DNA from: Beroe ovata
Taxonomy: Eukaryota; Ctenophora; Nuda; Beroida; Beroidae
NCBI GenBank assembly: GCA_946803715.1
Contig: CAMPET010000487.1
Span: 5,704-24,382 of the forward strand
Direction: 5' to 3'
DNA length: 18,679 nucleotides
The notes beneath the pieces are model-generated. The model made no database searches, had not been told where the DNA came from, and worked only from the letters and a program-made list of their open reading frames with translations. Of the stretch, positions 1-8,224 are shown piece after piece (position 1 is the stretch's first letter; each line of letters starts with the position of its first letter). A program made the position numbers and the translations under genes.

Positions 1-445
1 TTTTGTTCAGTACAGGGCGATCTTTTTGACATAATTGCATGACATCGTCATGTCACATGATCTGTGACAAATCACGTGGCCATCAATCATGCTTGTGAGT
101 CATGAAGTAGCTGCAACATTAACAATCAGTATCAGGACACCATACACTCAATGACAATTATCAGCATCTTTAACCAAAGTGTCATGAATCATTCTGATCT
201 CGCGAGAATTCAATGATTCTACAGCGCTTCAAGCCGCGTGCGCGTCTTAACTATAAGTACTAGCAGCGTTTATCCGTGAGTCACGTGAACCTCACGTGAT
301 AGTCACGTGACTAAACGAAAAATTGCGATGCAGCAGTACTTCCCGTTGTCCAATTTCAAAAAGCTTGGCAGCGTTGGAATCAACTCGTCGAGATCTACAA
401 GTACAGGGTTGTGCCTAAAAAAGTTGGAAAAAAGGGCGCACCCTA
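1..445. mobile_element. Family-A hAT-like element, copy A1 (right end only)
   Basis: This is the inner part and right terminus of a non-autonomous DNA transposon that continues beyond the left edge of the window. Read as reverse complement it matches 1159-1617 almost base for base, and in direct orientation it matches the right end of A2 (up to 4476). The terminus ends GGGCGCACCCTA at 434-445. The next base is gypsy sequence that is continuous in copy 2 near 8310, so 445/446 is an insertion junction; the predicted 8-bp target duplication is GTGGGGTG (446-453). The element has no coding capacity. Just inside the end it carries three CACGTG motifs at 282, 293 and 304. The hAT assignment rests on the TAGGG terminus and on the 8-bp duplication seen for A2. 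Confidence 0.85.
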
Positions 446-1158
446 GTGGGGTGCTGCCCCTCTTCATCAGGTTGAGTCGGCCATACAGCGAGGGCTGTGT
501 CTGAAAGAACTTCAGGTATATCCGTCCTGTTGAGCTCAGGTGAGAACTTGTTGACCTGATACCGCTTCAACTTTGATATATTCACAATCCTCTCCTTACC
601 CTGGAGTGAAATCACATAAATCCAATCACTCACTGCCTTCACAATCTTCACAGGACCTGTCCAGCGTGGAGAAAACTTGTGGGATGGACATCTTACCATA
701 ACGAAGCAATATTCACCTTTTTTAAATGGTTTATCTAGCGTTCTGTTATGTGATATATCAGCTCGTTCATAAGTTGATTCCAGAATCTTCGAAACCTTGC
801 TGATTATCTCCTTGTACTTTCGATGCATCTCATATGCTCTCTGATCGTACAAGTTGTTCTCATCCCCAAACACGTCTGTTTCATCACTGTTGGATAAAAT
901 AAGACTCAGTGGTGTATTTACCTCATGGCCGAACTTTAAGAAGTTTGCCGAATACCCTGTATGTCGGTTCTTGGTAGCGTTTAAGGCTGAACATATATAG
1001 TTTATGTATTTGGCCAAGTTCGAGGATCTTTATCCACTAGAATCAATCTCAGACTTTGATTCAACCTCCGATTTGTTCTTTCCACCTTAGCTGTAGATTT
1101 CGATTCATATGGTAGTCCATATGTGTATTTACAACCTAATGCTTGTAACACTGACTGG
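446..1158 (-). pseudogene. Integrase C-terminal half, gypsy copy 1 (frameshifted)
   Basis: On the minus strand this encodes the end of the integrase catalytic core, including the glutamate region STAKVERTNRRLNQ, and then the C-terminal domain with SPRWTGPVKI. It aligns throughout with the integrase ORF of copy 2. One G is missing near 1012 (copy 1 has TTTGGCC, copy 2 TTTGGGCC), which breaks the frame between the catalytic-core end (1018-1158) and the C-terminal part (446-1017). The open frame reads on past 446 into A1, giving a meaningless tail. By eye the DNA differs from copy 2 at roughly 28 of 713 positions, mostly transitions. It is non-functional. Confidence 0.9.
1151..1158. repeat. Target-site duplication of A2, left copy
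   Basis: CTGACTGG stands immediately left of the A2 terminus (TAGGG...) and recurs at 4477-4484 immediately right of the other terminus (...CCCTA). The uninterrupted gypsy copy 2 has this octamer once, at 9016-9023, followed by TA. Because the element ends are TA and the target is also followed by TA, the duplication could be read as 10 bp (CTGACTGGTA) with a shifted element boundary. Confidence 0.9.
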
Positions 1159-1617
1159 TAGGGTGCGCCCTTTTTTCCAACTTTTTGAGGCACAACCCTG
1201 TACTTGTAGATCTCGACGAGTTGATTCCAACGCTGCCAAGCTTTTTGAAATTGGACAACGGGAAGTACTGCCCCATCGCAATTTTCCGTTTAGTCACGTG
1301 ACTATCACGTGAGGATCAGGTGACTCACGGAAAAACGCTGCTAGTACTTATAGTTAAGACGCGCACGGCTTGGCGCGCTGTGAAATCATTGAATTCTCGC
1401 GAGATCAGAATGATTCATGACACTTTGTGTAAAGATGCTGATAATTGTCATTGAGTGTATGGTGTCCTGATACTGATAGTTAATGTTGCAGCTACTTCAT
1501 GACTCACAAGATGAAGCATGATTGATGGCCACGTGATTTGGATATGAGATCTCAGATTATGTGACATGACCATGTCATGCAACTATGTCAAAAAGATCGC
1601 CCTGTACTAAACAAAAG
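1159..1617. repeat. Terminal inverted repeat of A2, left
   Basis: The reverse complement closely matches the right end of A2 (ending at 4476) and of A1 (1-445). The outermost block, TAGGGTGCGCCCTTTTTTCC, is shared with one or two changes by the family-B terminus at 7299. CACGTG palindromes lie at 1295 and 1306, with a degenerate CAGGTG at 1317. The right arm holds an extra block around 3885-3990, containing a CG-rich alternating run, that is absent here. Confidence 0.9.
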
Positions 1618-1824
1618 GCCTGTGGGTACTAGGCAAACGCCTCTACTGAGAAAAATGATAGTTATCGAGATATTTGATAGACTAACAAGTGCGGAGGTGA
1701 TGGCTGACCAACAACAAATATGGGCACAATCTCGTTAATAACAGAATTATCAACGACAAATGAAGGTAGATCATGAGAAATTTTGACTATATAGGCATGC
1801 AGTTATCCTACAATTGGCCAGAAC

Positions 1825-2073
1825 NAACATGATTCGACGATATGCTCTGACATCGTTATCACTAGGATTACAAAACTCCATTTTTCATTGAATCATGCAA
1901 TGAAACACCCTTTATATACCCCTCAAGTAGGTGACTGTTTAACGTGTAGAGTAACAACAGTATCAAATCTATTGTCGATTTCTAGTAACTGCCCCTTCAT
2001 ATCTCTTATCGTGAGAGATAATTCACAAAACTCACGAACTTCAATCGGTACATAAGACAAATTTTGAAATTCN
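1825..2073. other. Island between two single-N joins
   Basis: The 247 bases at 1826-2072 lie between N at 1825 and N at 2073. They match nothing else I recognise in the window and have no ORF of note. The sequence left of 1825 and right of 2073 is the same family-A arm (1581-1824 matches 2081-2320), so this island may be a misplaced contig or an insertion. Confidence 0.6.
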
Positions 2074-2254
2074 TCATGCAATTATGTCAAAAAGATCGCC
2101 CTGTACAGGTACTGAACAAAAAGGCCTGTGGGTACTGAACAAACGCCTGTACTGAGCAAAATGATAGTAATCGAGATATTCGATAGACTTGCAAGTGCGG
2201 AGGTGATGGCTGACCAACAACAAATAAAGGCACTATCTCGATGACAGAATTATC

Positions 2255-2708
2255 AACGACAAATGAAGGTAGATCATGAGAAATTTTGCTTATATGGGCA
2301 TGCGCAGTTATCCTACCATTGGCCAGAACCCACATAATTACAATTGATCCGGCAAGCACATATACAATTGATTCGATAAGAACTACAATTGATTCGATAA
2401 GATCTACAGACAGCCATTGATCCGGCAAGCACATATACAATTAATTCCATAAGCCCTGCAATTGATTCGATAAGAATTACAATTGATACATTATGGTTAA
2501 GACCTGCAATTGAAACTTGAACAACCCACTATCGCAGCACTGAGGTGTGCGGGAGGAAATGTGTACGATGTACTGACAGTGATACTGACAGGTGTCAGGT
2601 CCCACTTGTTACACTCGCTATTACTATTACTATTAGGGGCGATGTCCCTTGACATCGCATGCTTATCCAATATCCTATTAAGCGACATCTGACCCACCAT
2701 TCCACTAG
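2255..2708. repeat. Direct repeat unit 1 inside A2
   Basis: This is repeated at 2764-3215 with a shift of 507-509 bp. The last roughly 370 bp look identical; the few differences, including a GC insertion, are in the first 80 bp. The unit holds several CAATTGATTCGATAAG motifs and a perfect 8-bp hairpin, GCGATGTC-CCTT-GACATCGC, at 2639-2658. It is either a tandem duplication or an assembly repeat. Confidence 0.9.
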
Positions 2709-2763
2709 ATCAAACGATAGGAGTGCTCTTACGAACATAGTTTTACTGCATTGGCAATGAATG

Positions 2764-3215
2764 AACGACAAATGAAGGTTGATCATGAGAAATTTTGCTT
2801 ATATAGGCATGCAGTTATCCTACAATTGGCCAGAACCCACATAATTACAATTGATCCGGCAAGCACATATACAATTGATTCGATAAGAACTACAATTGAT
2901 TCGATAAGATCTACAGACAGCCATTGATCCGGCAAGCACATATACAATTAATTCCATAAGCCCTGCAATTGATTCGATAAGAATTACAATTGATACATTA
3001 TGGTTAAGACCTGCAATTGAAACTTGAACAACCCACTATCGCAGCACTGAGGTGTGCGGGAGGAAATGTGTACGATGTACTGACAGTGATACTGACAGGT
3101 GTCAGGTCCCACTTGTTACACTCGCTATTACTATTACTATTAGGGGCGATGTCCCTTGACATCGCATGCTTATCCAATATCCTATTAAGCGACATCTGAC
3201 CCACCATTCCACTAG
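2764..3215. repeat. Direct repeat unit 2 inside A2
   Basis: This is the second copy of 2255-2708. It stops at CCACTAG directly before N at 3216, while unit 1 continues past CCACTAG for 55 more bases. The hairpin copy is at 3146-3165. The break at the N suggests that the contig ended inside a repeat. Confidence 0.9.
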
Positions 3216-3339
3216 NTTTCCACAGAAAACATCATATCGACCTGATGGGCATCATCTATTCACACTGTGTACCTACTACAGTGATCAGCAATACACAGTT
3301 TCTCTGCCTAATCAGAACATAGCATGCATCATTGCAGTC

Positions 3340-3590
3340 TCTTATCGAATCAATTGCATGCCTTATCGAATCAAATGTATATGTGCTTGCCGGATCAATA
3401 GGTGCCTGTAGATCTTATTATCGAATCAATTGCAGGCCTTATCGAATCAAATGTATAGGTGCTTGCCGGATCAATGGCTGTCTGTAGATCTTATCAAATC
3501 AATTGTAATTCTTATCGAATCAATTGTATATGTGCTTGCCGGGCCAATTGCATAATATGTGGGTTCTGGCTAATTGTAGGATAACTGCAT
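3340..3590. repeat. Right-arm cluster of CTTATCGAATCAATTG repeats in A2
   Basis: At least six degenerate units of CTTATCGAATCAATTG alternate with GTGCTTGCCGGATCAAT. They are the inverted complement of the left-arm units at 2340-2500 and 2846-3003. Together they make the inner part of the foldback structure. There is no coding potential. Confidence 0.8.
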
Positions 3591-3759
3591 GCCTAAAAAA
3601 GCTATGATCTATCTTCATTTGTCGTTTATAATTTTGTTAACGAGAATGTGCCTTTATTTGTTGTTGGTCAGCCACTCAGCCATCACTTCCGCGCTATCGA
3701 ATATCTCGTCTATCGTTTTGCTCAGTACTGGCGTTTTGCTCAGTACCTACAGGCCTCTT

Positions 3760-4476
3760 TGTTCAGTACAGGGCGATCTTTTGGACATCGTTATCACGCA
3801 CACGTATTAACGGGTGCTGGGGCTCTTTCACGAGACATAGTGGCATGACATCGCTGCATCGTCATGTCACCTGATCTTAGATCTCATAGTCATATCTTGT
3901 CGATCGATGATAGACCCTGTCGAGAATTTCGTTTTGCGCGCGCGCGGCGCAAACTTATTCTTGCATCAGCGGTCTAGCATCGCCAGACAAAGTCATATCC
4001 CAATCACGTGGCCATCAATCATTCTCAATCTCACGTCAAAACAATAACAGTCAGTATCAGGACACCATTTACAAACACACTCAATGACAATTATCAGCAT
4101 CTTGTCACACAGTGTCATGAATCATTTTGATCTCGCGNACAAATCCTGGAGTTAGGTTATCATACAATGACAAGATGCTCAATCACGTTTATCAGCATCT
4201 TGTCACACAGTGTCATGAATCATTTTGATCTCGCGAGAATTCAATGGTTTTACAGCACGCCAAGCCGCGCGCGCGTCTTAACTACAAGTACTAGCAGTGA
4301 TTATCCGCGAGTCACGTGACCCTCACGTGATAGTCACGTGACTAAACAGAAAATTGCGATGCGGCAGTACTTCCCGATGTCCAATTTCAAAAAGCTTGGC
4401 AGCGTTGGAATCAGCTCATCGAGATCTACAAATACAGGGTTGTGCCTCAAAAAGTTGGAAAAAAGGGCGCACCCTA
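3760..4476. repeat. Terminal inverted repeat of A2, right
   Basis: This pairs with 1159-1617 and is broken by extra sequence around 3885-3990. CACGTG motifs lie at 4313, 4324 and 4334. An N at 4138 is flanked by a 47-bp direct repeat (4091-4137 and 4189-4235, offset 98), which probably marks an assembly overlap rather than biology. Confidence 0.85.
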
Positions 4477-4484
4477 CTGACTGG
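4477..4484. repeat. Target-site duplication of A2, right copy
   Basis: This is CTGACTGG, the direct repeat of 1151-1158, directly following the A2 terminus GGGCGCACCCTA (4465-4476). Confidence 0.9.
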
Positions 4485-5377
4485 TAAAACTGTGATCGAA
4501 ATCCCGGTCCGTTATCTGAGATGACATCTTTCGGTATTCCATCCTGTAAGATCCATCTGTGCATGACTGCTGTTATAGTACTCTCTGCTGTCTGTGAGTT
4601 GGTAGGTACTCCTACCACGTACCCACTCCAGACATCCGTGAGTGTTAGAATGTACTTGTAAGTAGTCCCTGGCAACCCTAATTTATCAGTCTCCAAATGA
4701 TCAATCTGTAGGATATCGTTGTAAGCATGTGCAATAACATGCTTCCTCTTAACTTTCATGAACGCATGAGGAGGTTTCACACTTCCGCAGGGAATACATG
4801 CTTTGGTGTATAGCTCAACATCAGTTGCCATATCAGGCCAGTAATAAAAGTTCCGACAAATCCCAAGAGTTGCCTTTATCCCTGGATGGTTAACTGAAAT
4901 AGAAGTATGGCACATCTTGAGAACGTCTTCCTGTTTCGATTGAGGAATACAGATGAGCTCTCTGTCAGGTTCAATGTCAACTGAAATCCACTTTCTCACA
5001 ATAATCTCATCTTTTATACGCAGCAGTTCAAATTGCCTCCAATAAGATAGAGGCTCTTTTGGCAACCTGTGTGCCTGAACTGTAATCGGTTTCTGCCCTG
5101 CTACTAACCAACGTTTCACAGTACTGAGTATTTCATCTGTCTCCTGAGCTTCTTTCATTTCCACTAATAAAGGGCTCAGCTTCTCAGCTGGTGGATGCCT
5201 GCTATCTTTACTAGCTGTCCTCTCTACCTCTGTAGCTTCGCTTCCAGGCTGTCCCTGATTTTTGCAATCCACATCACTGCTCACTATCTGATCAACTACA
5301 ACATCTTTAGGTTCTGATGGGCAATAACATGGTAGTGGTACATCAACCAACTCGACACCTGGTGTCGGTTGAATCAT
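4477..5377 (-). pseudogene. Integrase N-terminal half, gypsy copy 1 (cut by A2)
   Basis: It starts with ATG at 5375-5377 and reads through an N-terminal extension, the H2C2 zinc-binding region (HTSISVNH ... CIPC) and the first two catalytic aspartates (in QIDHLE and ISDNGPG), up to FRSQFYQS. There A2 interrupts it before the catalytic glutamate. The open frame runs on into the A2 terminal repeat to 4334, giving a spurious tail. The DNA is nearly identical to copy 2 (three differences noticed by eye). The separated C-terminal half is at 446-1158. Confidence 0.92.
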
Positions 5378-5961
5378 TCTAACTGAGCTATCTTTGAGAA
5401 GTTAGGATTAAAGAAACCAATTGGAATCAGGTGTTCGTCTTCGTTGTTATGAATTTGTTCCTGTTGATTCTCAGTAGGATTGATGGTCAATACTTGATCT
5501 GCTGAATTCATTTTGGTGCCTCTCTCATCCTCACTATGAGTCTCAGTCTGACATATGCTGTCCCAAGTTTCTGGTACCGTTTTCTTACTATTCTGCAAGT
5601 CGCAGACTCTAGTCACACGTGTCACCAACTCTTGAGTCTGTGGTGAGCACTGAGTAGCAGTCTCCTTGTGCTTCTTCTTGAATGGATACCTGCTCAAGAA
5701 ATCAGCAAGATAGTTAGACTCTCCCGAAATGTGGATGATCTTGAAATTATACTCGTTCAGAGTATTGACCTTGTTTCTTAGCTCCGAGTTTCCTTTAGAC
5801 CAAATAGATTCCAAGTTCAGTAACGCCTGACAATCGGTGTAAACCCTGAAATGAGTACCCTTTAGATAAGTCTTCCAGTTTTCAATTGCATGATACATCG
5901 TAGTAAACTCCAGACGAGTTTGTCCCCAATCTCTTTTGTGATTTGGAATTGCTTTTGAGAA
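5374..5961 (-). pseudogene. RNase H C-terminal part plus linker, gypsy copy 1
   Basis: The reading frame resumes straight after the in-frame TAA at 5962-5964. It covers the second half of the RNase H fold: the glutamate in LEFTTMYH, the aspartate in VYTDCQALL, and the HISGESNYLADFLSR ending, followed by an acidic linker of about 100 residues. The first ATG in frame is at 5896-5898. The protein from that ATG is identical to the one in copy 2. It ends with TGA at 5374-5376, overlapping the integrase ATG as ATGA. Confidence 0.85.
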
Positions 5962-7298
5962 TTAGCCAATGATTCTTCTTTTACCCTTTATGATTTGTGA
6001 AAGATGTGCCCCCATGCCGTCCTTGCTACTATCTATTACCAAATGATAAGATTGGAGTTCATCTTTCAGATCAGGAATGGCTAATGTCACGTGATTCTTA
6101 ACTGCTTCCTTGAGTTTAGCCAGGTTTTCTTCACATGTCTTAGACCATTTGAAAGGAGTGTTCTTCCTGAGTAGTGCATACATTGGTTTTGTCAGGGCCG
6201 CATACCCCTTTATCCACTTCCTGTTGTAGCCAAAGAAACCCAATAAGCTTTGCAGTCCCTTTCTGTTATGAGGTGCTTTTAATTCACTGAGAACTTTTAC
6301 CCTATCCTCGTTTATTGTCAATCCCGATTCGTCAATAGATAATCCTACATAGTTGCACTTCTTCTGCAGAAAGTGGCATTTGGCTGGACTTAGCTTCATG
6401 TTTGCTGCTTGTAGTCTTGATAACACGTGTGCTAATCTCTCCAAATGTGATTCAACTGTGTCTGAACCCAGAAGTAAGTCATCTAAGAAGAATACCAACT
6501 CTTGGAATGGTAAATTAGCCATCATTTTAGCTATGCAATGAGAAAATTGAGCTCCTGAATTCTTATGTCCCATTATCATTCTGGTGAAATGATACCTAGT
6601 ACCACAGGCCGTGAATGCTGTAGCATGTCTACTTCCCTTGTTGTATCTTATCTGAAAGAATGACTGCGAGAAATCAAAGGTGCTATATAGCTTGCATCCG
6701 CCTATCTTATCTACGACATGCCCAATGAGAGGCATTGCATATTCATCTGGTAAACACTGAAGGTTAAGCTGCCTCATATCAACTACAAATCTGTACCTGT
6801 CAGGAGTACCAGAAGTTTTTGCTGCGCCAGCAGGACGCGGTTTTCTCACCAGGAAAACAGGTGTGTTAAACAACGACTTTTCTGTACACTCTTCAATGAC
6901 TCCTGCCGTTTTGAGGTCATCAATCTGCTTCTGAAATTCTTCCCTGAGCTTATATGGAATAGTCGAGCTGGAACCCAGGCAGGTGTATATCCCGGCTTTA
7001 ATTGGATATCAGCCTCAAGCATAGTACACTCACCCAAGTCTGCGGGACCTGTAGAGAAACATGTCTTGTATTTCCAAACCAATTCTTTGAGCTTTTCCCT
7101 TTCCTCTTCCGTCACTGTTGTGATGTCATCAAGTTTCAGCTCTGACCATAACTGTTCTTTGGTCCATCCTTTGTCAGATTTGATGTTTTCTGCAACATCC
7201 TGTTGAATACTGTTAATACTCCCGTCGTCTGTTTCTGTCTCGGATACTGATCGAAATTGTTCGTCACATGAACTGTTCACTGGATGCAGTTTCCCGAT
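5962..7298 (-). pseudogene. Reverse transcriptase and RNase H start, gypsy copy 1
   Basis: This carries the protease/RT connecting region (6962-7298) and the reverse transcriptase palm and connection (5962 to about 6961). A missing G near 6962 (copy 1 AATAGTCG, copy 2 AATAGGTCG) shifts the frame between the two parts. Visible motifs are STFDFSQSFF (first palm aspartate), FFLDDLLL (the catalytic DD; usual families have Y-x-D-D), LLGFFGYNRKWI and VIDSSKDGMGA (first RNase H aspartate). It is cut at 7298 by the family-B element, so the protease and gag are lost. The TAA at 5962-5964 is shared with copy 2. Confidence 0.9.
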
Positions 7299-8057
7299 TA
7301 GGGTACGCCCTTTTTTCTAACTTTTTGAGGCTCAATTCTATTCTGGTAGATCTCGGTGAGCTGATTACGGATATGTCAAGCTTTTTGAAATTGGACAATG
7401 TTTACCTTCTCATCTAGGGCCTTTTTTATTTCGTGACGTCACACCACGTGACAGGTCACGTGATCTCTATGCTAGTACCTTGTGCGCGCGCGCGTTCAAG
7501 CGTGCGTGAATCAATTGCCTTGACAGCGGTGTGTGATCACAGATTCACAGAATTGACAATGCGCAAGTTGATTGTTCTCATGTAAAAACTACTCAGTGTA
7601 GAACTAGAAGTAGAAGAAGGGTGTGGGGTCACGTGAGGGGTCAAGGGTGTGGGTCACGTGATGAGGGACGATTGATCATGATTTTTTAGCGCGACAGGAT
7701 ACTTTGATGCAGATGTGCAAATGTAGTCTGGCGGCGAAGTGCGACCTGAAGTTAGGTGTGGCTTCTGTTATAACTACGAGTACGAGTTAGATTGTGTTGC
7801 TTGACACTCATGATGTCGCTTCCCCCTCGTTACTGCACTGTAAAGGTCTCTCTCCATTGACACCACTCGGATATTATGATTGTGTATCCTATATGTCCAG
7901 ACAAAAGCCTAGAGCTTTTTTTGGACCAATTACGTTTAATTCCGTTTAATTCCGTTTAATTCCACTCCTGCTAGGGAGGAGACTGATGGTGTTACATGAC
8001 ATCTATGGTGTCGCTTCCCCTTGTTGCTGTAGAGGGCTATTTTTGGTTGACACCACT
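7299..8057. mobile_element. Family-B hAT-like element, left part
   Basis: It starts TAGGGTACGCCC inside gypsy copy 1 pol; copy 2 continues at the matching position (11838). The first ~100 bp resemble family A (CTAACTTTTTGAGGC, CAAGCTTTTTGAAATTGG), while the interior is different. CACGTG motifs occur at 7445, 7457, 7630 and 7655, followed by an alternating GCGCGCGCGCG run near 7484. Internal repeats are three units of CGTTTAATTC (7933-7962) and an imperfect 65-bp direct repeat (about 7802-7867 and 7995-8057, both ending TTGACACCACT). N at 8058 ends it before any right terminus is visible. No ORF is seen. Confidence 0.75.
7933..7962. repeat. Short tandem repeat, three units of 10 bp
   Basis: CGTTTAATTC is repeated three times without gap inside the family-B element. 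Confidence 0.9.
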
Positions 8058-8058
8058 N

Positions 8059-8224
8059 ATTGCCCGTTCTTAGATTAAACTGATGATGAAAGGACTATAT
8101 ATTGATATCTGATATTTTTATATTAACATTTGACCATACTGATTGATAGTGAAAAGATTCATGTCATGCTGTAATACTGAAGAATGTTTTACTGATACAC
8201 AATCTCGGGCAACGTTCAGTCTGA
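8059..8224 (-). other. 3' non-coding tail of gypsy copy 2
   Basis: This follows the integrase stop at 8225-8227. It is AT-rich, with no ORF and no clear polypurine tract before N at 8058. The expected polypurine tract and 3' LTR would lie beyond the gap. Confidence 0.6.

Larger units (their letters stand above)
1159..4476. mobile_element. Family-A hAT-like foldback element, copy A2 (non-autonomous)
   Basis: This is a 3.3-kb insertion inside the integrase of gypsy copy 1. It begins TAGGGTGCGCCC and ends with the exact reverse complement. It is bordered by an 8-bp direct duplication, and removing it restores the continuity seen in copy 2. The outer 440-460 bp are near-perfect inverted repeats. 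Homology between the arms continues inward, less exactly, for about 1 kb (1159-1824 and 2081-2500 against 3340-4476), through clusters of GTACTGAGCAAA-like and CAATTGATTCGATAAG-like repeats. No ORF resembles a transposase, so it must have moved using an enzyme supplied elsewhere. 8-bp duplications and TAGGG ends are typical of hAT elements; P-superfamily foldbacks such as Galileo are an alternative. Four single-N joins interrupt it, so the true internal length is uncertain. Confidence 0.85.
446..7298 (-). mobile_element. Ty3/gypsy retrotransposon copy 1, degraded and interrupted
   Basis: This is a partial LTR retrotransposon of the same family as copy 2. 446-1158 matches the 3' half of the copy 2 integrase up to about 9023, and 4477-7298 matches about 9016-11838. 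It runs from the integrase C-terminus back to just before the reverse transcriptase; gag, protease and both LTRs are missing. Element A2 splits it at 1158/4477, A1 truncates it at 446 and the family-B element truncates it at 7298. It has 1-bp deletions near 1012 and 6962 relative to copy 2, so it cannot encode a full Pol. It is a target that collected three DNA-transposon insertions. Confidence 0.9.

Noticed and set aside
415-1193. Two overlapping ORFs read as separate genes
   Set aside because: They are one integrase fragment split by a 1-bp deletion near 1012, with tails read from the adjacent DNA-transposon ends.
1-1617. A single foldback element with captured integrase between two inverted repeats
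   Set aside because: The integrase piece continues at 4477 beyond A2, and the 445/446 and 1158/1159 junctions are insertion borders of two separate elements facing each other.
2087-3411. Several small ORFs of 60-117 codons on both strands inside A2
   Set aside because: They lie in inverted and tandem repeats, overlap one another on opposite strands, show simple-repeat composition and resemble no transposase.
8059-8224. 3' LTR of gypsy copy 2
   Set aside because: There is no polypurine tract, no TG start and no match to the region upstream of gag before the N at 8058.
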